A stretch of 64,000 nt of DNA from CAVWDU01 sp963753815. Lineage in GTDB: Bacteria; Pseudomonadota; Gammaproteobacteria; Pseudomonadales; Halieaceae. Below, piece by piece: positions 17,991-27,547 of the stretch (within the stretch, counting starts at the first letter, position 1; each line of letters opens with the position of its first letter). The translations under genes were made by a program, and so were the position numbers. The notes under the pieces were generated by a model, which had not been told where the DNA came from, ran no database searches, and saw nothing but the letters and a program-made list of their open reading frames with translations. The stretch is from NCBI GenBank assembly GCA_963753815.1, contig CAVWDU010000004.1, forward strand, positions 930,001 through 994,000, in the 5' to 3' direction.

Positions 17991-19294
17991 CGGCCTGGTA
18001 GCAGCGGACCGGGGACGTCCAGGAAGCGGCTGAGAATGCGACAGAGGTTCCAGCCATCGTCGGTTCCGGCAAGCTCCCTGATCGAGTGCATGGCAAAGGT
18101 GGGAACGCCGACATCGAGCGTGCGGATACCGGTTTCACCGGCCGATATGGGCCCTATCGTGCTGCCACAGGCCATATCGGTGCGGACCACGAAGGACTGT
18201 ACCGGCACATCCACCTGCTGGGCCAGCATACGGAAAAACCCGGCCGTTTCACTGTTGGTCGCGTAACGCTGGTTGGCGTTGATCTTGATCACCGGCCCGC
18301 CGTTCAGCAGCGGCCCGTGATTGTCGTCGTGTTTGTCGGGGTAATTGGGGTGAATGCCATGGGCGTTATCCGCCGACACCAGTAACGACCGTTCTACCAG
18401 GGCTGCAAGGCCCTCATCGCTGCCCGCGAGACGCGCCAGCACCGAACGCAGGAAAGGCCCCTGCGCACCGGCGGCGGAGAGGCTCCCGACCTCCTCGTGA
18501 TCGTTGCAGACCAGCATCGCACTCTGAGCACCATCCGCATCGAGCAGCGCCTGCAGCCCCACAAAGCAGCTCAACAGGTTGTCCAGCCTCGCCGACGCGA
18601 TGAATTCCCGCTGCAGGCCCAGGATCGCGGGCGGTTGGGTGTCATAGAAGAGCAGCTCGAAAGCCAGCACCTGCCGGGCGCCGCTATCAGGATGCTCCTG
18701 CCGCAGGCGCTCGCACAGCACTTCCTGCAGATCGGGCTTGCCGGATTTGTCGCAGAGACCGAGCAGCGGAAGGATATCCGTCTGGGGGTTGATACTGCGC
18801 TGCCTGTTGACCTCCCTGTCGAGATGAATCGCCAGGCTGGGAATCACGCCGACCGGATCCCGAAAATCAATGAGTTTGGTCCGCAGGTTGCCGAGCGCAT
18901 CCTCGAAACTGACCCGCCCGGCGAGGGACAGGTCGCGATCAAACCAGGGATTCAGCAGGGCCCCGCCGTAGACTTCGACACCGAGCCTGAGGTATCCGCG
19001 GTCGTTTTTTACCGGGTTCGGTTTCAGCATCAGGCCGGGACTGTCGGTGTGAGCACCGATGATGCGCAGGCCGTCAACAGGACCCGCAGCGCCGTGAACG
19101 AACGCGATCAGCGAACTGTCATTGCGCGTCAGGTAGTACTTGCCGCCACTGGCCAGCTGCCAGGGTTCGTCGTCTTCGAGACGCCGGAAACCCGTGGCTG
19201 AAAGCGCGTCACACATCCGCGCGACGGCGTGGAACGGGGTGGTCGCCAACCCCAGAAAATCGAGTAATTCTTGGTTGAACGCGTCCCGTGACAT
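17987..19294 (-). CDS. apeB: M18-family aspartyl aminopeptidase
   Basis: 435-residue dinuclear-zinc aminopeptidase preferring acidic N-terminal residues. Metal-binding and catalytic segments include GAHTDSPGL, CNDHEEVGS, and SADNAHGIHPNYPDKHD plus DMACGSTIGP towards the C-terminus. I start at ATG 19294, immediately before SRDAFNQELLDFL, the usual family N-terminus; the open frame extends further upstream and would overlap the preceding gene. Its stop shares TTGA with the glycosyltransferase start, and the preceding dehydrogenase gene ends 19 bp upstream. Confidence 0.9.
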   Translation of the reverse strand: MSRDAFNQELLDFLGLATTPFHAVARMCDALSATGFRRLEDDEPWQLASGGKYYLTRNDSSLIAFVHGAAGPVDGLRIIGAHTDSPGLMLKPNPVKNDRGYLRLGVEVYGGALLNPWFDRDLSLAGRVSFEDALGNLRTKLIDFRDPVGVIPSLAIHLDREVNRQRSINPQTDILPLLGLCDKSGKPDLQEVLCERLRQEHPDSGARQVLAFELLFYDTQPPAILGLQREFIASARLDNLLSCFVGLQALLDADGAQSAMLVCNDHEEVGSLSAAGAQGPFLRSVLARLAGSDEGLAALVERSLLVSADNAHGIHPNYPDKHDDNHGPLLNGGPVIKINANQRYATNSETAGFFRMLAQQVDVPVQSFVVRTDMACGSTIGPISAGETGIRTLDVGVPTFAMHSIRELAGTDDGWNLCRILSRFLDVPGPLLPGR

Positions 19295-19313
19295 CAATGA
19301 AGCCCTCGCCAGG

Positions 19314-20186
19314 TCAATCGTGAAGTTTTCGTAGTCGCGCCAACAGGCTCGACGTGTCCCAGCGCCCTCCACCCATCTGCTGGACATCCGCATAGAAGCC
19401 GTCGACCAGTGCCGTCACCGGCAGGTCGAGCCCCAGCCGGTCTGCCTCCGATAACACGATGCCCAGGTCCTTGCGCATCCAGTCCACCGCGAATCCGTGG
19501 TCGTACTGACCGGCCAGCATAGTCTGGTGGCGATTGTCCATCTGCCAGGACTGGGCAGCCCCACGGGAAATGACGTCTATTACCGCGGCACTGTCCAGAC
19601 CGGCGCGTTCAGAGAACAGGAGTCCTTCCGCGAGCCCCTGCACCACACCGGCAATACAGACCTGGTTGACCATCTTGGCCAGTTGTCCGCTACCAGCGGG
19701 ACCGAGGAGACGCATGTAACGCGCGTAGGCATCCAGCACGGGTTCAGCCCGCTCGAATACCGCCGCCTCACCGCCGACCATGATCGTCAGGGCACCGCTC
19801 TCGGCGCCGGCCTGACCGCCGGAGACCGGCGCGTCGAGAAACCCGAGCCCGCGGCCTTCCGCCTCGACAGCCAACTCCCGTGCCAGCGCGGCGGAGGCGG
19901 TGGTGTGGTCGACGACCATCGCACCGGGGCGCAAGCCGGCGAACACACCCTCTTCACCGAGCACCACGGCTCGCACGTCGTCATCGTTACCGACGCACAC
20001 GGCGACCAGTTCCGCGGCCTCGGCGGCCGCTGCCGGCGTCACCGCGAGGTCGCCACCGTGTTCGCGCACCCAGTCCACGGCCCGCTCACGGCTCCGGTTA
20101 AAAACCGTCACACTGTGTCCCGCCGCCTGGAGGTGGCCGGCCATCGGGTACCCCATGACCCCCAACCCGATAAAACCGACGTTCAT
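19314..20186 (-). CDS. Beta-hydroxyacid dehydrogenase (3-hydroxyisobutyrate dehydrogenase family)
   Basis: 290-residue NAD(P)-dependent enzyme oxidising a 3-hydroxycarboxylate such as 3-hydroxyisobutyrate, tartronate semialdehyde (reverse) or a related acid. It has the Rossmann loop GFIGLGVMGYPMAGHL at the very N-terminus, the substrate-binding DAPVSGGQAGAESGAL (about 115-130) and the catalytic Lys in GQLAKMVNQ. ATG 20186 is preceded by GGGGAGG at good spacing, better than an in-frame start 21 bp upstream. The specific substrate cannot be told from sequence alone. Confidence 0.87.
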   Translation of the reverse strand: MNVGFIGLGVMGYPMAGHLQAAGHSVTVFNRSRERAVDWVREHGGDLAVTPAAAAEAAELVAVCVGNDDDVRAVVLGEEGVFAGLRPGAMVVDHTTASAALARELAVEAEGRGLGFLDAPVSGGQAGAESGALTIMVGGEAAVFERAEPVLDAYARYMRLLGPAGSGQLAKMVNQVCIAGVVQGLAEGLLFSERAGLDSAAVIDVISRGAAQSWQMDNRHQTMLAGQYDHGFAVDWMRKDLGIVLSEADRLGLDLPVTALVDGFYADVQQMGGGRWDTSSLLARLRKLHD

Positions 20187-20292
20187 ACACTCCTCCCCGG
20201 CCTGCAAGCCGTCACCGACGATCGCCCGCCCCCGGTAGTGGGGTGCGAACCTGACTACAGTTTACTGGGACCAGCCCCACGCGCAAACACGG

Positions 20293-21096
20293 CTAGGCCA
20301 GCCAAACGGCGTATAGCAGTATCGCCAGCAGCAGCCTATAGATGACAAAGGGCATGAGTCCAACCCGGTCGATGAGGCGCAGGAACAGCGCAATACAACA
20401 GTAAGCCGTCACGGCCGACACGGCTACACCAATAACAAGCACAGCCCAATGCGTTTGCAGCGGGCTTTCCAGCAGCTCCCGCAATTTCATCGATCCCGCC
20501 GCGGCGATGATCGGAATGGAAAGCAGAAATGAGAAGCGGGCGGCCGCCTGGCGCGTCAAACCCAGCATCAGCGCGGCAGTCATGGTGATTCCCGACCGGG
20601 AAACGCCCGGCACCGGCGCAAGCGCCTGCGCGGCGCCTATCAGCAGCGCTGCGGTCAGGTCAAGGGAACGGGACCCCGGGCTGCGACTGGCACGACGGTC
20701 CGCGTAGCCCAGCAGCAGGCCGAAAACCAGCGTGGTCGTCGCTATCACCGGCAGGCTGCGCAGCTGCTGCTCGATAAGATCGCCGGCCAGCAGGCCGACG
20801 AGTCCGGCAGGTACGGTCGCAAGACCCAGATACCAGGCCATTCGGCTGTCGTCGCTCACGCCGCCGCCGCTGAACGAACGCAACAAGGCGCCGCCCATCA
20901 CCTGCAGGTCGGTGCGGTAATAGAACAGCACGGCTGCGAGTGTTCCCACATGCACGGCGACATCGAATGCCAGTCCCTGGTCCGGCCACCCCAACAGCTG
21001 GGCTGGCAGCAAAAGGTGTGCGGAACTTGAAATCGGCAGGAACTCGGTGAGCCCCTGGACTATCGCCAGGATCAGTGCCTGGAACCAGTCAATCAT
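20293..21096 (-). CDS. uppP: Undecaprenyl-diphosphate phosphatase (bacitracin resistance protein)
   Basis: 267-residue inner-membrane enzyme that recycles undecaprenyl-PP to undecaprenyl-P for peptidoglycan and O-antigen synthesis. The two active-site blocks are present: EFLPISSSAHLLL at about 18-30 and PVPGVSRSGITM at about 160-171. There are about eight hydrophobic segments, and the length matches the BacA/UppP family. It is followed by the beta-hydroxyacid dehydrogenase gene on the same strand and preceded by tsaB. Confidence 0.95.
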   Translation of the reverse strand: MIDWFQALILAIVQGLTEFLPISSSAHLLLPAQLLGWPDQGLAFDVAVHVGTLAAVLFYYRTDLQVMGGALLRSFSGGGVSDDSRMAWYLGLATVPAGLVGLLAGDLIEQQLRSLPVIATTTLVFGLLLGYADRRASRSPGSRSLDLTAALLIGAAQALAPVPGVSRSGITMTAALMLGLTRQAAARFSFLLSIPIIAAAGSMKLRELLESPLQTHWAVLVIGVAVSAVTAYCCIALFLRLIDRVGLMPFVIYRLLLAILLYAVWLA

Positions 21097-21177
21097 CAGT
21101 TTCGGTTTTGCCTCTCTGCAAATGGCCGGTCAACGGGCTATCGCATCTTCGGGGTAACCTGCGGCCCGCCGCGTGGA

Positions 21178-21885
21178 TCAGCGACGACCCTGCTGGTCCA
21201 GTTTTTTCCAGTTCACCTGATCCCGCACGTACAGCGGACTCACATCCTGTGCCTTCTGGACCACGCCGTTTTGCAGCGCGTCCAGCGCGAGCGGAATCAT
21301 GTCTGATGCCCTCGGTACGGCGTCGGTTTCCGCAACCCTGACCCGGTCGCGCACGGTCGACGGCAGTGATTCGAGGTAAGCCAGGCCGCTGCCGATTGCG
21401 ACCAGAGGCTCGGACCCGGGCGGCAGGCTGAGCTCAGCAGGTTTCGACACGAAGGGACCCGACCGCAGCGTCGCCACCGTGCCGGTGACTCTCGCAAGCG
21501 CCCAGTACAGTTCGCCGATGCGGGCGTCCAGAGTGGTGAGCACGGTATCGTCCCCGCGAACGATACCCCGCCGATAGGCACCCTGCACCTGGGTGAGCAG
21601 CGTGGACACCGGCACGCAGGGCAATTGATTGGCGTACGCCAGTCCCTGTACCACACTCGCGGCGATCCGCAGGCCAGTGAAAGAGCCGGGGCCGCAGCCG
21701 TAGGCAATGGCGTCGATACCCTGCCCCCGAAGGTCACCGCCATCGAGCAATTCCGCCAGCAGGACGAACACGCGCTGGTTGTGTCGACGCGGCGTTACTT
21801 CGAATGCCTCACTGATCTCAGTCCCGCGCAGCAGCGCCACCGAGCAGGCGTCCGTGGCGGTATCGATAGCGAGGATAGCTGTCAT
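21178..21885 (-). CDS. tsaB: tRNA threonylcarbamoyladenosine biosynthesis protein TsaB
   Basis: 235-residue ASKHA-fold partner of TsaD in forming t6A37 of ANN-decoding tRNAs. The N-terminus has the family start AILAIDTATDACSVAL, followed by HNQRVFVLLAELL and the GCGPGSFTGLRIA segment. The ATG at 21885 sits exactly before this block; a further in-frame start 48 bp upstream is not needed. The gene is divergent from mobA. Confidence 0.93.
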   Translation of the reverse strand: MTAILAIDTATDACSVALLRGTEISEAFEVTPRRHNQRVFVLLAELLDGGDLRGQGIDAIAYGCGPGSFTGLRIAASVVQGLAYANQLPCVPVSTLLTQVQGAYRRGIVRGDDTVLTTLDARIGELYWALARVTGTVATLRSGPFVSKPAELSLPPGSEPLVAIGSGLAYLESLPSTVRDRVRVAETDAVPRASDMIPLALDALQNGVVQKAQDVSPLYVRDQVNWKKLDQQGRR

Positions 21886-22023
21886 CGGTTTTTGATTCGG
21901 GTTTGACTGTAGTGATCGTGCAGCGAGACCCAACCCGGGGGGTCGGCATTGTGGTGCGTGAGATTATCTGGAATCATTACGCCACGCAATACCAGGCCAC
22001 CGGCTGTGGCCGCGCTCACCCCG

Positions 22024-22629
22024 ATGGGCTTGAAGAGTGTGAAAGAGCACGCAGTTTCCACCACGACGCCGACACAATCAGTCACCGGACTCATCCTCGC
22101 CGGCGGCGCGGGTCGTCGTGTCGGTGGCGTCGACAAGGGACTGATGGACTGGCGGGGTCACGCCCTGGTCCGGCAGGTAGCCGATCGCCTCGCACCACAG
22201 GTTGGCAACATCATTGTCAGCTGCAATCGCAATCGCGACCGATACCGCGCCTTGGGTTTCGAGACCGTGGGTGATCAACGCGCAGGTTTCAACGGGCCGC
22301 TCGCAGGCTTCGAAGCCGCTGCCGGCCACATCTCGACCCCGTATGTAGCGGTGGTCCCCTGCGACACGCCGTTGTTGCCGGTGACCCTTGTTACACGACT
22401 GCTTGCTGCTCTCGATGCCGAAGGCGCGCTCGACGTCGCCTACGCCAGTGACGGTAGCCGGGCGCACTGGCTGTGCGCGGTTTTGCGCAGTGAGGTGCTC
22501 CACAGTGCCGGTAAATGCCTGGACGATGGGCGTGGAGCCGTGCACGCCTGGTATGCGCGACTGAATACTATCGCCGTAGACTTCAGCGACTGCGCACAGG
22601 CCTTCCGCAACCTGAATCGAGGTGAATGA
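22024..22629 (+). CDS. mobA: Molybdenum cofactor guanylyltransferase
   Basis: Transfers GMP from GTP to molybdopterin to make the guanine-dinucleotide cofactor of DMSO-reductase-family enzymes. The nucleotidyltransferase signature LILAGGAGRRVGGVDKGLMDWRG is clear near the N-terminus, and the metal-binding CDTPLLP follows. I chose ATG 22024 (201 residues), close to the 194 of E. coli MobA; the open frame extends 75 bp further, and GTG 22039 is also possible. The gene converges on adk across 17 bp. It implies molybdoenzymes elsewhere in the genome. Confidence 0.9.
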   Translation: MGLKSVKEHAVSTTTPTQSVTGLILAGGAGRRVGGVDKGLMDWRGHALVRQVADRLAPQVGNIIVSCNRNRDRYRALGFETVGDQRAGFNGPLAGFEAAAGHISTPYVAVVPCDTPLLPVTLVTRLLAALDAEGALDVAYASDGSRAHWLCAVLRSEVLHSAGKCLDDGRGAVHAWYARLNTIAVDFSDCAQAFRNLNRGE

Positions 22630-22646
22630 GGCGACGGCCGCAGCCG

Positions 22647-23294
22647 TCAGCCATCGAGGGAGAGGAATACCCGGTCGCGAATTTCCTCGACGCTACCGAC
22701 GCCGGGGATGCGATGATAGGCCGGCACATTGTCGCCGCTCATATGGCTGTAGAAATCGACCAGCGGCCGGGTTTGGTCCTGGTAGACATTCAGTCGATTA
22801 CGAACGGTAGCTTCACTGTCATCGTCGCGCTGCACCAACGCCTCACCGGTCTCGTTATCGACGCCATCCTTTGCGGGCGGGTTGTAGACGATATGGTATA
22901 CGCGCCCCGATCCCGGATGCACCCGCCGACCGCTTAATCGCCGGACGATTTCCTCGTCGTCGACCGCGATTTCGACCACGTGATCAATATCGACACCGGC
23001 GTCAACCATGGCCTCTGCCTGTGGTATCGTCCGCGGAAAACCGTCGAACAGGAATCCATTGGCACAGTCGGGCTGCTGTATACGATCCTTGACCAGCCCG
23101 ATGATAATGTCGTCTGAGACCAGTCCCCCGGAATCCATAACGGCTTTTGCCTGCAGGCCCAGTTCGGTCCCGGCCTTGACGGCGCTGCGCAACATATCGC
23201 CGGTGGAAATCTGCGGGATGGCGAAGCGTTCGCAGATAAACTGCGCCTGGGTGCCCTTGCCCGCACCTGGCGCGCCTAGCAGAATTAATCGCAT
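22647..23294 (-). CDS. adk: Adenylate kinase
   Basis: 215-residue enzyme catalysing ATP + AMP = 2 ADP. It has the P-loop GAPGAGKGTQ (7-16), the AMP-binding STGDMLR, the LFDGFPRT block and the long LID domain (GRRVHPGSGRVYHIVYNPP) without the zinc-binding Cys residues. ATG 23294 is preceded by GAGGAC and gives the standard length. It lies downstream of mazG on the same strand, with a GC hairpin between. Confidence 0.96.
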   Translation of the reverse strand: MRLILLGAPGAGKGTQAQFICERFAIPQISTGDMLRSAVKAGTELGLQAKAVMDSGGLVSDDIIIGLVKDRIQQPDCANGFLFDGFPRTIPQAEAMVDAGVDIDHVVEIAVDDEEIVRRLSGRRVHPGSGRVYHIVYNPPAKDGVDNETGEALVQRDDDSEATVRNRLNVYQDQTRPLVDFYSHMSGDNVPAYHRIPGVGSVEEIRDRVFLSLDG

Positions 23295-23410
23295 GGGAAT
23301 GTCCTCGCAGAACCTCACGATACACTGTAGATCGCGGGGTCTATCATGGTTTCGTTGGATTGAAGGCTGCTCACTCTACACAGCGCAACGGGTCAGCACA
23401 AGTCCTGCTC

Positions 23411-23427
23411 GGGGCCTGGCAGGCCCC
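23411..23427 (-). terminator. GC-rich hairpin after mazG
   Basis: GGGGCCT-GGC-AGGCCCC is a perfect 7-bp stem with a 3-base loop, 12 bp beyond the mazG stop and before adk. No T run follows on either strand, so it may slow or attenuate transcription rather than terminate it. Confidence 0.35.
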
Positions 23428-23438
23428 CACGCCAGGGG

Positions 23439-24248
23439 TCAGGTCTTGCCCTTCACCTGACGCCAGAGGACGTCCAGTTCGGTTTCGGTCATATCGTCCA
23501 GGGACCGATCCTTCTGCCGCGCAAGGCTCTCCATCCCTCGAACCCGCTTCTCGAACTTGGCCGAGGCCTGACGCAATGCGGCTTCGCTGTCCCAACCGAG
23601 GTGCCTCGCCAGATTGACGCAGGTGAACATCAGATCGCCCAGTTCTTCGCCGGTTTCGGCCTCATTGCCGGCGGCAATAGCCTGTCGAAGCTCGGCGAGC
23701 TCTTCCTCTACCTTGGCCAGCACAGCATCCGTCGCCGGCCAGTCGAATCCGAATCCGGCAGCGCGCTTCTGCAGCTTCTGGGCCCTGCTCAGTGCCGGTA
23801 GTGCCAGCGGCACATCATCCAGGTGTCCGTCGTGGTCGCGCTCGCGGCGCTCCTCGCGTTTTATAGCCTCCCACTGGCGTTTTACCTCGGCCTCCGGAAT
23901 CCGGCCGCTTACCCCCGGGCCGTCGATATCACCACCATCGAAGACATGCGGGTGTCGGCGCACCAGCTTGCGCACCAGCGTATCGACGATGGATTCAAAC
24001 GCAAACAACTCACGCTCGGCACCCAGCTGGGCGTAGAAGACAACCTGGAACAGCACATCCCCCAGTTCCTCGGCGACATGCGGGTAGTCCTCATCCTCGA
24101 TCGCCTGTGCCAGCTCATAACACTCTTCCAGGGTCGACGGTACGATAGAACGGAAGTCCTGGGCGAGATCCCAGGGACAGCCGGATTGCGGGTCGCGCAA
24201 GCGCGCCATGACGCGCAACAGGTCGTTTATTGTGTAGGGCTCGTTCAC
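23439..24248 (-). CDS. mazG: Nucleoside triphosphate pyrophosphohydrolase
   Basis: 269-residue tandem-domain all-alpha NTP pyrophosphatase that hydrolyses (d)NTPs to NMP and PPi. Both MazG domains are visible: the first with CPWDLAQDFRSI and EECYELAQAI...EELGDVLFQ (about 41-67), the second with EEELAELRQAI...EELGDLMF. The start is GTG in the GTGA overlap with the relA stop, the classic coupled relA-mazG arrangement. In E. coli MazG modulates ppGpp-dependent death; the same pairing here suggests a related housekeeping role. Confidence 0.95.
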   Translation of the reverse strand: MNEPYTINDLLRVMARLRDPQSGCPWDLAQDFRSIVPSTLEECYELAQAIEDEDYPHVAEELGDVLFQVVFYAQLGAERELFAFESIVDTLVRKLVRRHPHVFDGGDIDGPGVSGRIPEAEVKRQWEAIKREERRERDHDGHLDDVPLALPALSRAQKLQKRAAGFGFDWPATDAVLAKVEEELAELRQAIAAGNEAETGEELGDLMFTCVNLARHLGWDSEAALRQASAKFEKRVRGMESLARQKDRSLDDMTETELDVLWRQVKGKT

Positions 24249-26491
24249 CGGTTTGCGGCGTCCGACAGCCGACGGGCGGAGACGACGTTCCTCAGCCCGT
24301 TGATGCGGTCCAGCAATTTGGACAGCGCTCCCAGATTGGGCACTTCGACCCGAACCTTCATCGTCGCTGTATGCCGCCGTTTGTTGGTCTGCGTATTGAT
24401 GGACAGGACGTTGAGACGCGCATTGGCAAACAGCAGGGTAATATCGCGCAACAGGCCCTGACGGTCGTAGGCCTCGATCGCCACATCGACCTCGTAGTTC
24501 GCCGCGGGCGTCTCACCCCAGTCCACCTCGACCATACGCTGTGGTTGCGTCTCCTGCAGGTTGAGCAGTCGGGCACAGTCCGCCCGGTGTACGCTGACCC
24601 CTTTGCCCTGGGTGATGAAGCCTATGATCGCGTCGCCGGGCAGTGGTTTGCAGCAGCCCGCCAACTGCGTCAACAGCCCACCGACACCGGATACGTGCAC
24701 CTTGCCGCGCTCGGCCTTGGCACTGGAACTGGCACGCGCCGGGCGCAGTTGCGGCAGGGGCCGGTTTTCCACCAGACCCTGTGCCGCATTGAGCACCTGC
24801 GCCGACGAGAGGTCGCCGGAGCCGACCGCGGCGTACATATCCTCGACCGTATTGAGCTGCACTTTCCGGGCAATCCGCTGGTAGTCCACCGCGGTCAGCG
24901 CAAGGCGTTTGAATTCGCGCTCCAGCAGATGCCGGCCGGCGTCGATATTGTCTTCGCGGGCCTGGCTCTTGAACCAGTGCAGGACCTTCGCCCGAGCCCG
25001 GGAAGTGCGCAGGTAACCCGCATCCGGCTGCAGCCAGTCGCGTTTCGGAGTGCCGTCGCGACTGGTCAGGATTTCAACGCGTTCACCCATGGCGAGGGTG
25101 TGGGTCAAGGGCACGATAGAACCGTTCACTTTGGCGCCGCGGCACCGATGTCCGACCTCGGTATGCACGTAGTAGGCAAAATCCAGCGGTGTCGCCCCTT
25201 GCGGCAGGTTGACAACATCACCTTTCGGCGTGAACACGTAAACCCGGTCCTGAGCCACATCCAGGCTGAATTGCTCAGCGACCGCAGCGGCGTCGCCGGT
25301 CTCCTCGTGCCAGTCCAGCACCTGGCGCAACCAGGCAATCTTCTCTTCGTAGGAACTGGCAACGTCGTTCACCGAGTCGGAGCCCTTATAGCGCCAGTGG
25401 GCGCAGACGCCCAGCTCCGCTTCCTCGTGCATCTGCCGGGTACGGATCTGAACCTCGAGTACGCGGCCGTCCGGCCCGATGACGGCGGTATGCAGTGAGC
25501 GATACCCGTTCTCCTTCGGGTTGGCAATGTAGTCGTCGAACTCGTTCGGTATATTTCGCCAGAGTCCGTGGACCAGCCCCAGCGTGGCATAACAGTCCTT
25601 GATCTGGTCGACCAGGATCCGCACGGCCTGGATGTCGTATACCTGTGAGAAGCCGATACCCTTGCGCTGCATTTTGCGCCAGATGCTGTAAATGTGCTTT
25701 GCACGACCCTGAATTTCGAAGTTCAGGCCGGCGCCCCGAAGAACCTCACCAAGCTCCTCCTTGACACCCGCGATGAAACGATCGCGTTCCAGTCGCCTGC
25801 CATCGAGCAAACGCGCAATCTTCCGATAGGACTCGCCGTAGATGTAACGGAATGACAGGTCCTCCAGTTCCCACTTCAGGTGACCGATACCCAGCCGGTG
25901 CGCGAGTGGTGCATAAACGTCGAAAACCTCCCGGGCAACCCCTTCCCGGCGCGCCGCATCGTTCTTGACTGCCCGTATGGCGCAGGTCCGCTCCGCCAGT
26001 TTTATCAATGGAACCCGCACGTCATCCACCAGGGCAACGAGCATCTTACGAATATTGTCCTTCTGGCCGTGCGCCTGACCGAGGACCGGCGCCGCGCTGC
26101 GGTTCTTCAGGTCGCTGATGACCGCCATCCGCAGGACACCCTTGATGATCCGGGCGACCGTGTCACCGAATTCCTCGCCGACGGCGTCCAGTGAAAGGCG
26201 CTGCTCGCGAACGGGACGGTAAAGAATACCGGCGACGAGACAATCGGTATCCACGTGCAGTTCAGCCAGGATGTACGCGATATCGAGGCCAACAGGCAGG
26301 CAGTCGGCACCCTGCGCCCAATCCTCCGGATCGACTCCGGGCTGACTCTGCACCTGCGCCACACGTTCGCACGCATTGAGCACCCGCTGCGCATCGGCCT
26401 CGTCCAGCGGTGCCGGCAAGCTTTGCAACCAGCCATGGAGATCTATCTTGCCATCTGCACCGATGTACGACTGTTCCCGTACCTGGACCAC
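24245..26491 (-). CDS. relA: GTP/ATP pyrophosphokinase, (p)ppGpp synthetase I
   Basis: 748-residue ribosome-associated alarmone synthetase. The HD hydrolase domain has lost its His-Asp motif (AGILYRPVREQRLS), so it is predicted synthetase-only. The synthetase domain carries RAKHIYSIWRKMQRKG and NEFDDYIANPKENGYRSLHT, with the EFDD form typical of RelA. TGS, zinc-finger-like (CC in AGCCKPLPGD) and C-terminal ACT/RRM domains follow. The start is GTG, 3 bp after the cysM stop, and the stop overlaps mazG, giving a cysM-relA-mazG unit. Confidence 0.96.
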   Translation of the reverse strand: MVQVREQSYIGADGKIDLHGWLQSLPAPLDEADAQRVLNACERVAQVQSQPGVDPEDWAQGADCLPVGLDIAYILAELHVDTDCLVAGILYRPVREQRLSLDAVGEEFGDTVARIIKGVLRMAVISDLKNRSAAPVLGQAHGQKDNIRKMLVALVDDVRVPLIKLAERTCAIRAVKNDAARREGVAREVFDVYAPLAHRLGIGHLKWELEDLSFRYIYGESYRKIARLLDGRRLERDRFIAGVKEELGEVLRGAGLNFEIQGRAKHIYSIWRKMQRKGIGFSQVYDIQAVRILVDQIKDCYATLGLVHGLWRNIPNEFDDYIANPKENGYRSLHTAVIGPDGRVLEVQIRTRQMHEEAELGVCAHWRYKGSDSVNDVASSYEEKIAWLRQVLDWHEETGDAAAVAEQFSLDVAQDRVYVFTPKGDVVNLPQGATPLDFAYYVHTEVGHRCRGAKVNGSIVPLTHTLAMGERVEILTSRDGTPKRDWLQPDAGYLRTSRARAKVLHWFKSQAREDNIDAGRHLLEREFKRLALTAVDYQRIARKVQLNTVEDMYAAVGSGDLSSAQVLNAAQGLVENRPLPQLRPARASSSAKAERGKVHVSGVGGLLTQLAGCCKPLPGDAIIGFITQGKGVSVHRADCARLLNLQETQPQRMVEVDWGETPAANYEVDVAIEAYDRQGLLRDITLLFANARLNVLSINTQTNKRRHTATMKVRVEVPNLGALSKLLDRINGLRNVVSARRLSDAANR

Positions 26492-26494
26492 GGG

Positions 26495-27403
26495 TCAGGC
26501 CCTGCCGGAGTGACCGGCGAAAACACCGGTAGACAGATAACGGTCCCCGCGATCACAGATGATCGCAACGATGACGGCATTCTCCACTTCCGCCGAAATA
26601 CGCAGTGCCCCGGCGATACAGCCGCCGGAGGATACCCCGCAGAATATACCCTCCTGCGCTGCCAGTGCCCGCATCGTGTCTTCCGATTCCTGTTGGGAGA
26701 TATCCAGCACCCGGTCGACGCGAGGCGCCTCATAAATTGACGGCAGGTATTCTTCCGGCCAGCGCCTGATCCCCGGAATGCTGGAACCTTCCACGGGCTG
26801 TAGCCCCACGATCTGGATGCCGGAGTTCTGCTCCTTGAGGTAGGTGGAACAGCCCATGATGGTCCCGGTTGTACCCATCGAGCTGATAAAGTGCGTCACC
26901 GTACCCTCGGTCTGCCGCCAGATCTCGGGGCCGGTACCCGTATAGTGCGCCCGCGGGTTATCGGGGTTGGCAAACTGGTCCAGCACCCTGCCAACGCCCT
27001 CTCGCTGCATCTGCATGGCCAGATCTCGCGCGCCCTCCATGCCGTCGTCCCGGGAGACTTCGATGAGTTCCGCGCCGTACGCGGCCATAGCCTGCTTGCG
27101 CTCGTCACTCATGTGCGCGGGCATGATCAGCAACAACCGGTAACCCCGTATCGCGGCCGCCATCGCAAGGGCGATACCCGTGTTGCCACTGGTCGCCTCG
27201 ATCAATGTATCCCCGGGTGCAATGTCACCGCGTAACTCGGCATTGGCAATCATGCTCATCGCCGGCCGGTCCTTGACCGATCCCGCCGGGTTATTCCCTT
27301 CGAGCTTACCCAGTATCGTATTGCTGGTATTGCCGGGGAGACGCTGCAGTCTGACCAGTGGCGTGTTACCTATACACGCTTCAATCGTGGGGTAATCTGG
27401 CAT
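26495..27403 (-). CDS. cysM: Cysteine synthase B (O-acetylserine sulfhydrylase)
   Basis: 302-residue PLP enzyme forming cysteine from O-acetylserine (or O-phosphoserine/thiosulfate variants). The Schiff-base Lys is in GSVKDRPAM (K44), the substrate loop is EATSGNTGIAL, the phosphate-binding loop is SSMGTTGTIMG, and GIFCGVSSGG lies near the C-terminus. Length and the IEACIGNTPLV start fit CysM better than CysK. It precedes relA by 3 bp, an arrangement common in gammaproteobacteria. Confidence 0.94.
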   Translation of the reverse strand: MPDYPTIEACIGNTPLVRLQRLPGNTSNTILGKLEGNNPAGSVKDRPAMSMIANAELRGDIAPGDTLIEATSGNTGIALAMAAAIRGYRLLLIMPAHMSDERKQAMAAYGAELIEVSRDDGMEGARDLAMQMQREGVGRVLDQFANPDNPRAHYTGTGPEIWRQTEGTVTHFISSMGTTGTIMGCSTYLKEQNSGIQIVGLQPVEGSSIPGIRRWPEEYLPSIYEAPRVDRVLDISQQESEDTMRALAAQEGIFCGVSSGGCIAGALRISAEVENAVIVAIICDRGDRYLSTGVFAGHSGRA

Positions 27404-27547
27404 TCAGGGCGTGTCCGGTTGATTCACAGTACTGATACATTCGCGAGAAACGCTGCGGCGAGGCGCTCGCCATGAACGCCAGCGCGGAATCCGCGACCCA
27501 CGATTATATCGGGTTTTGCCGGCCACGGCAGGCCGTACCCCGCCCGC

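Noticed and set aside
24230..25498. Plus-strand open frame of 422 codons opposite relA
   Set aside because: Shadow of the relA C-terminal half.
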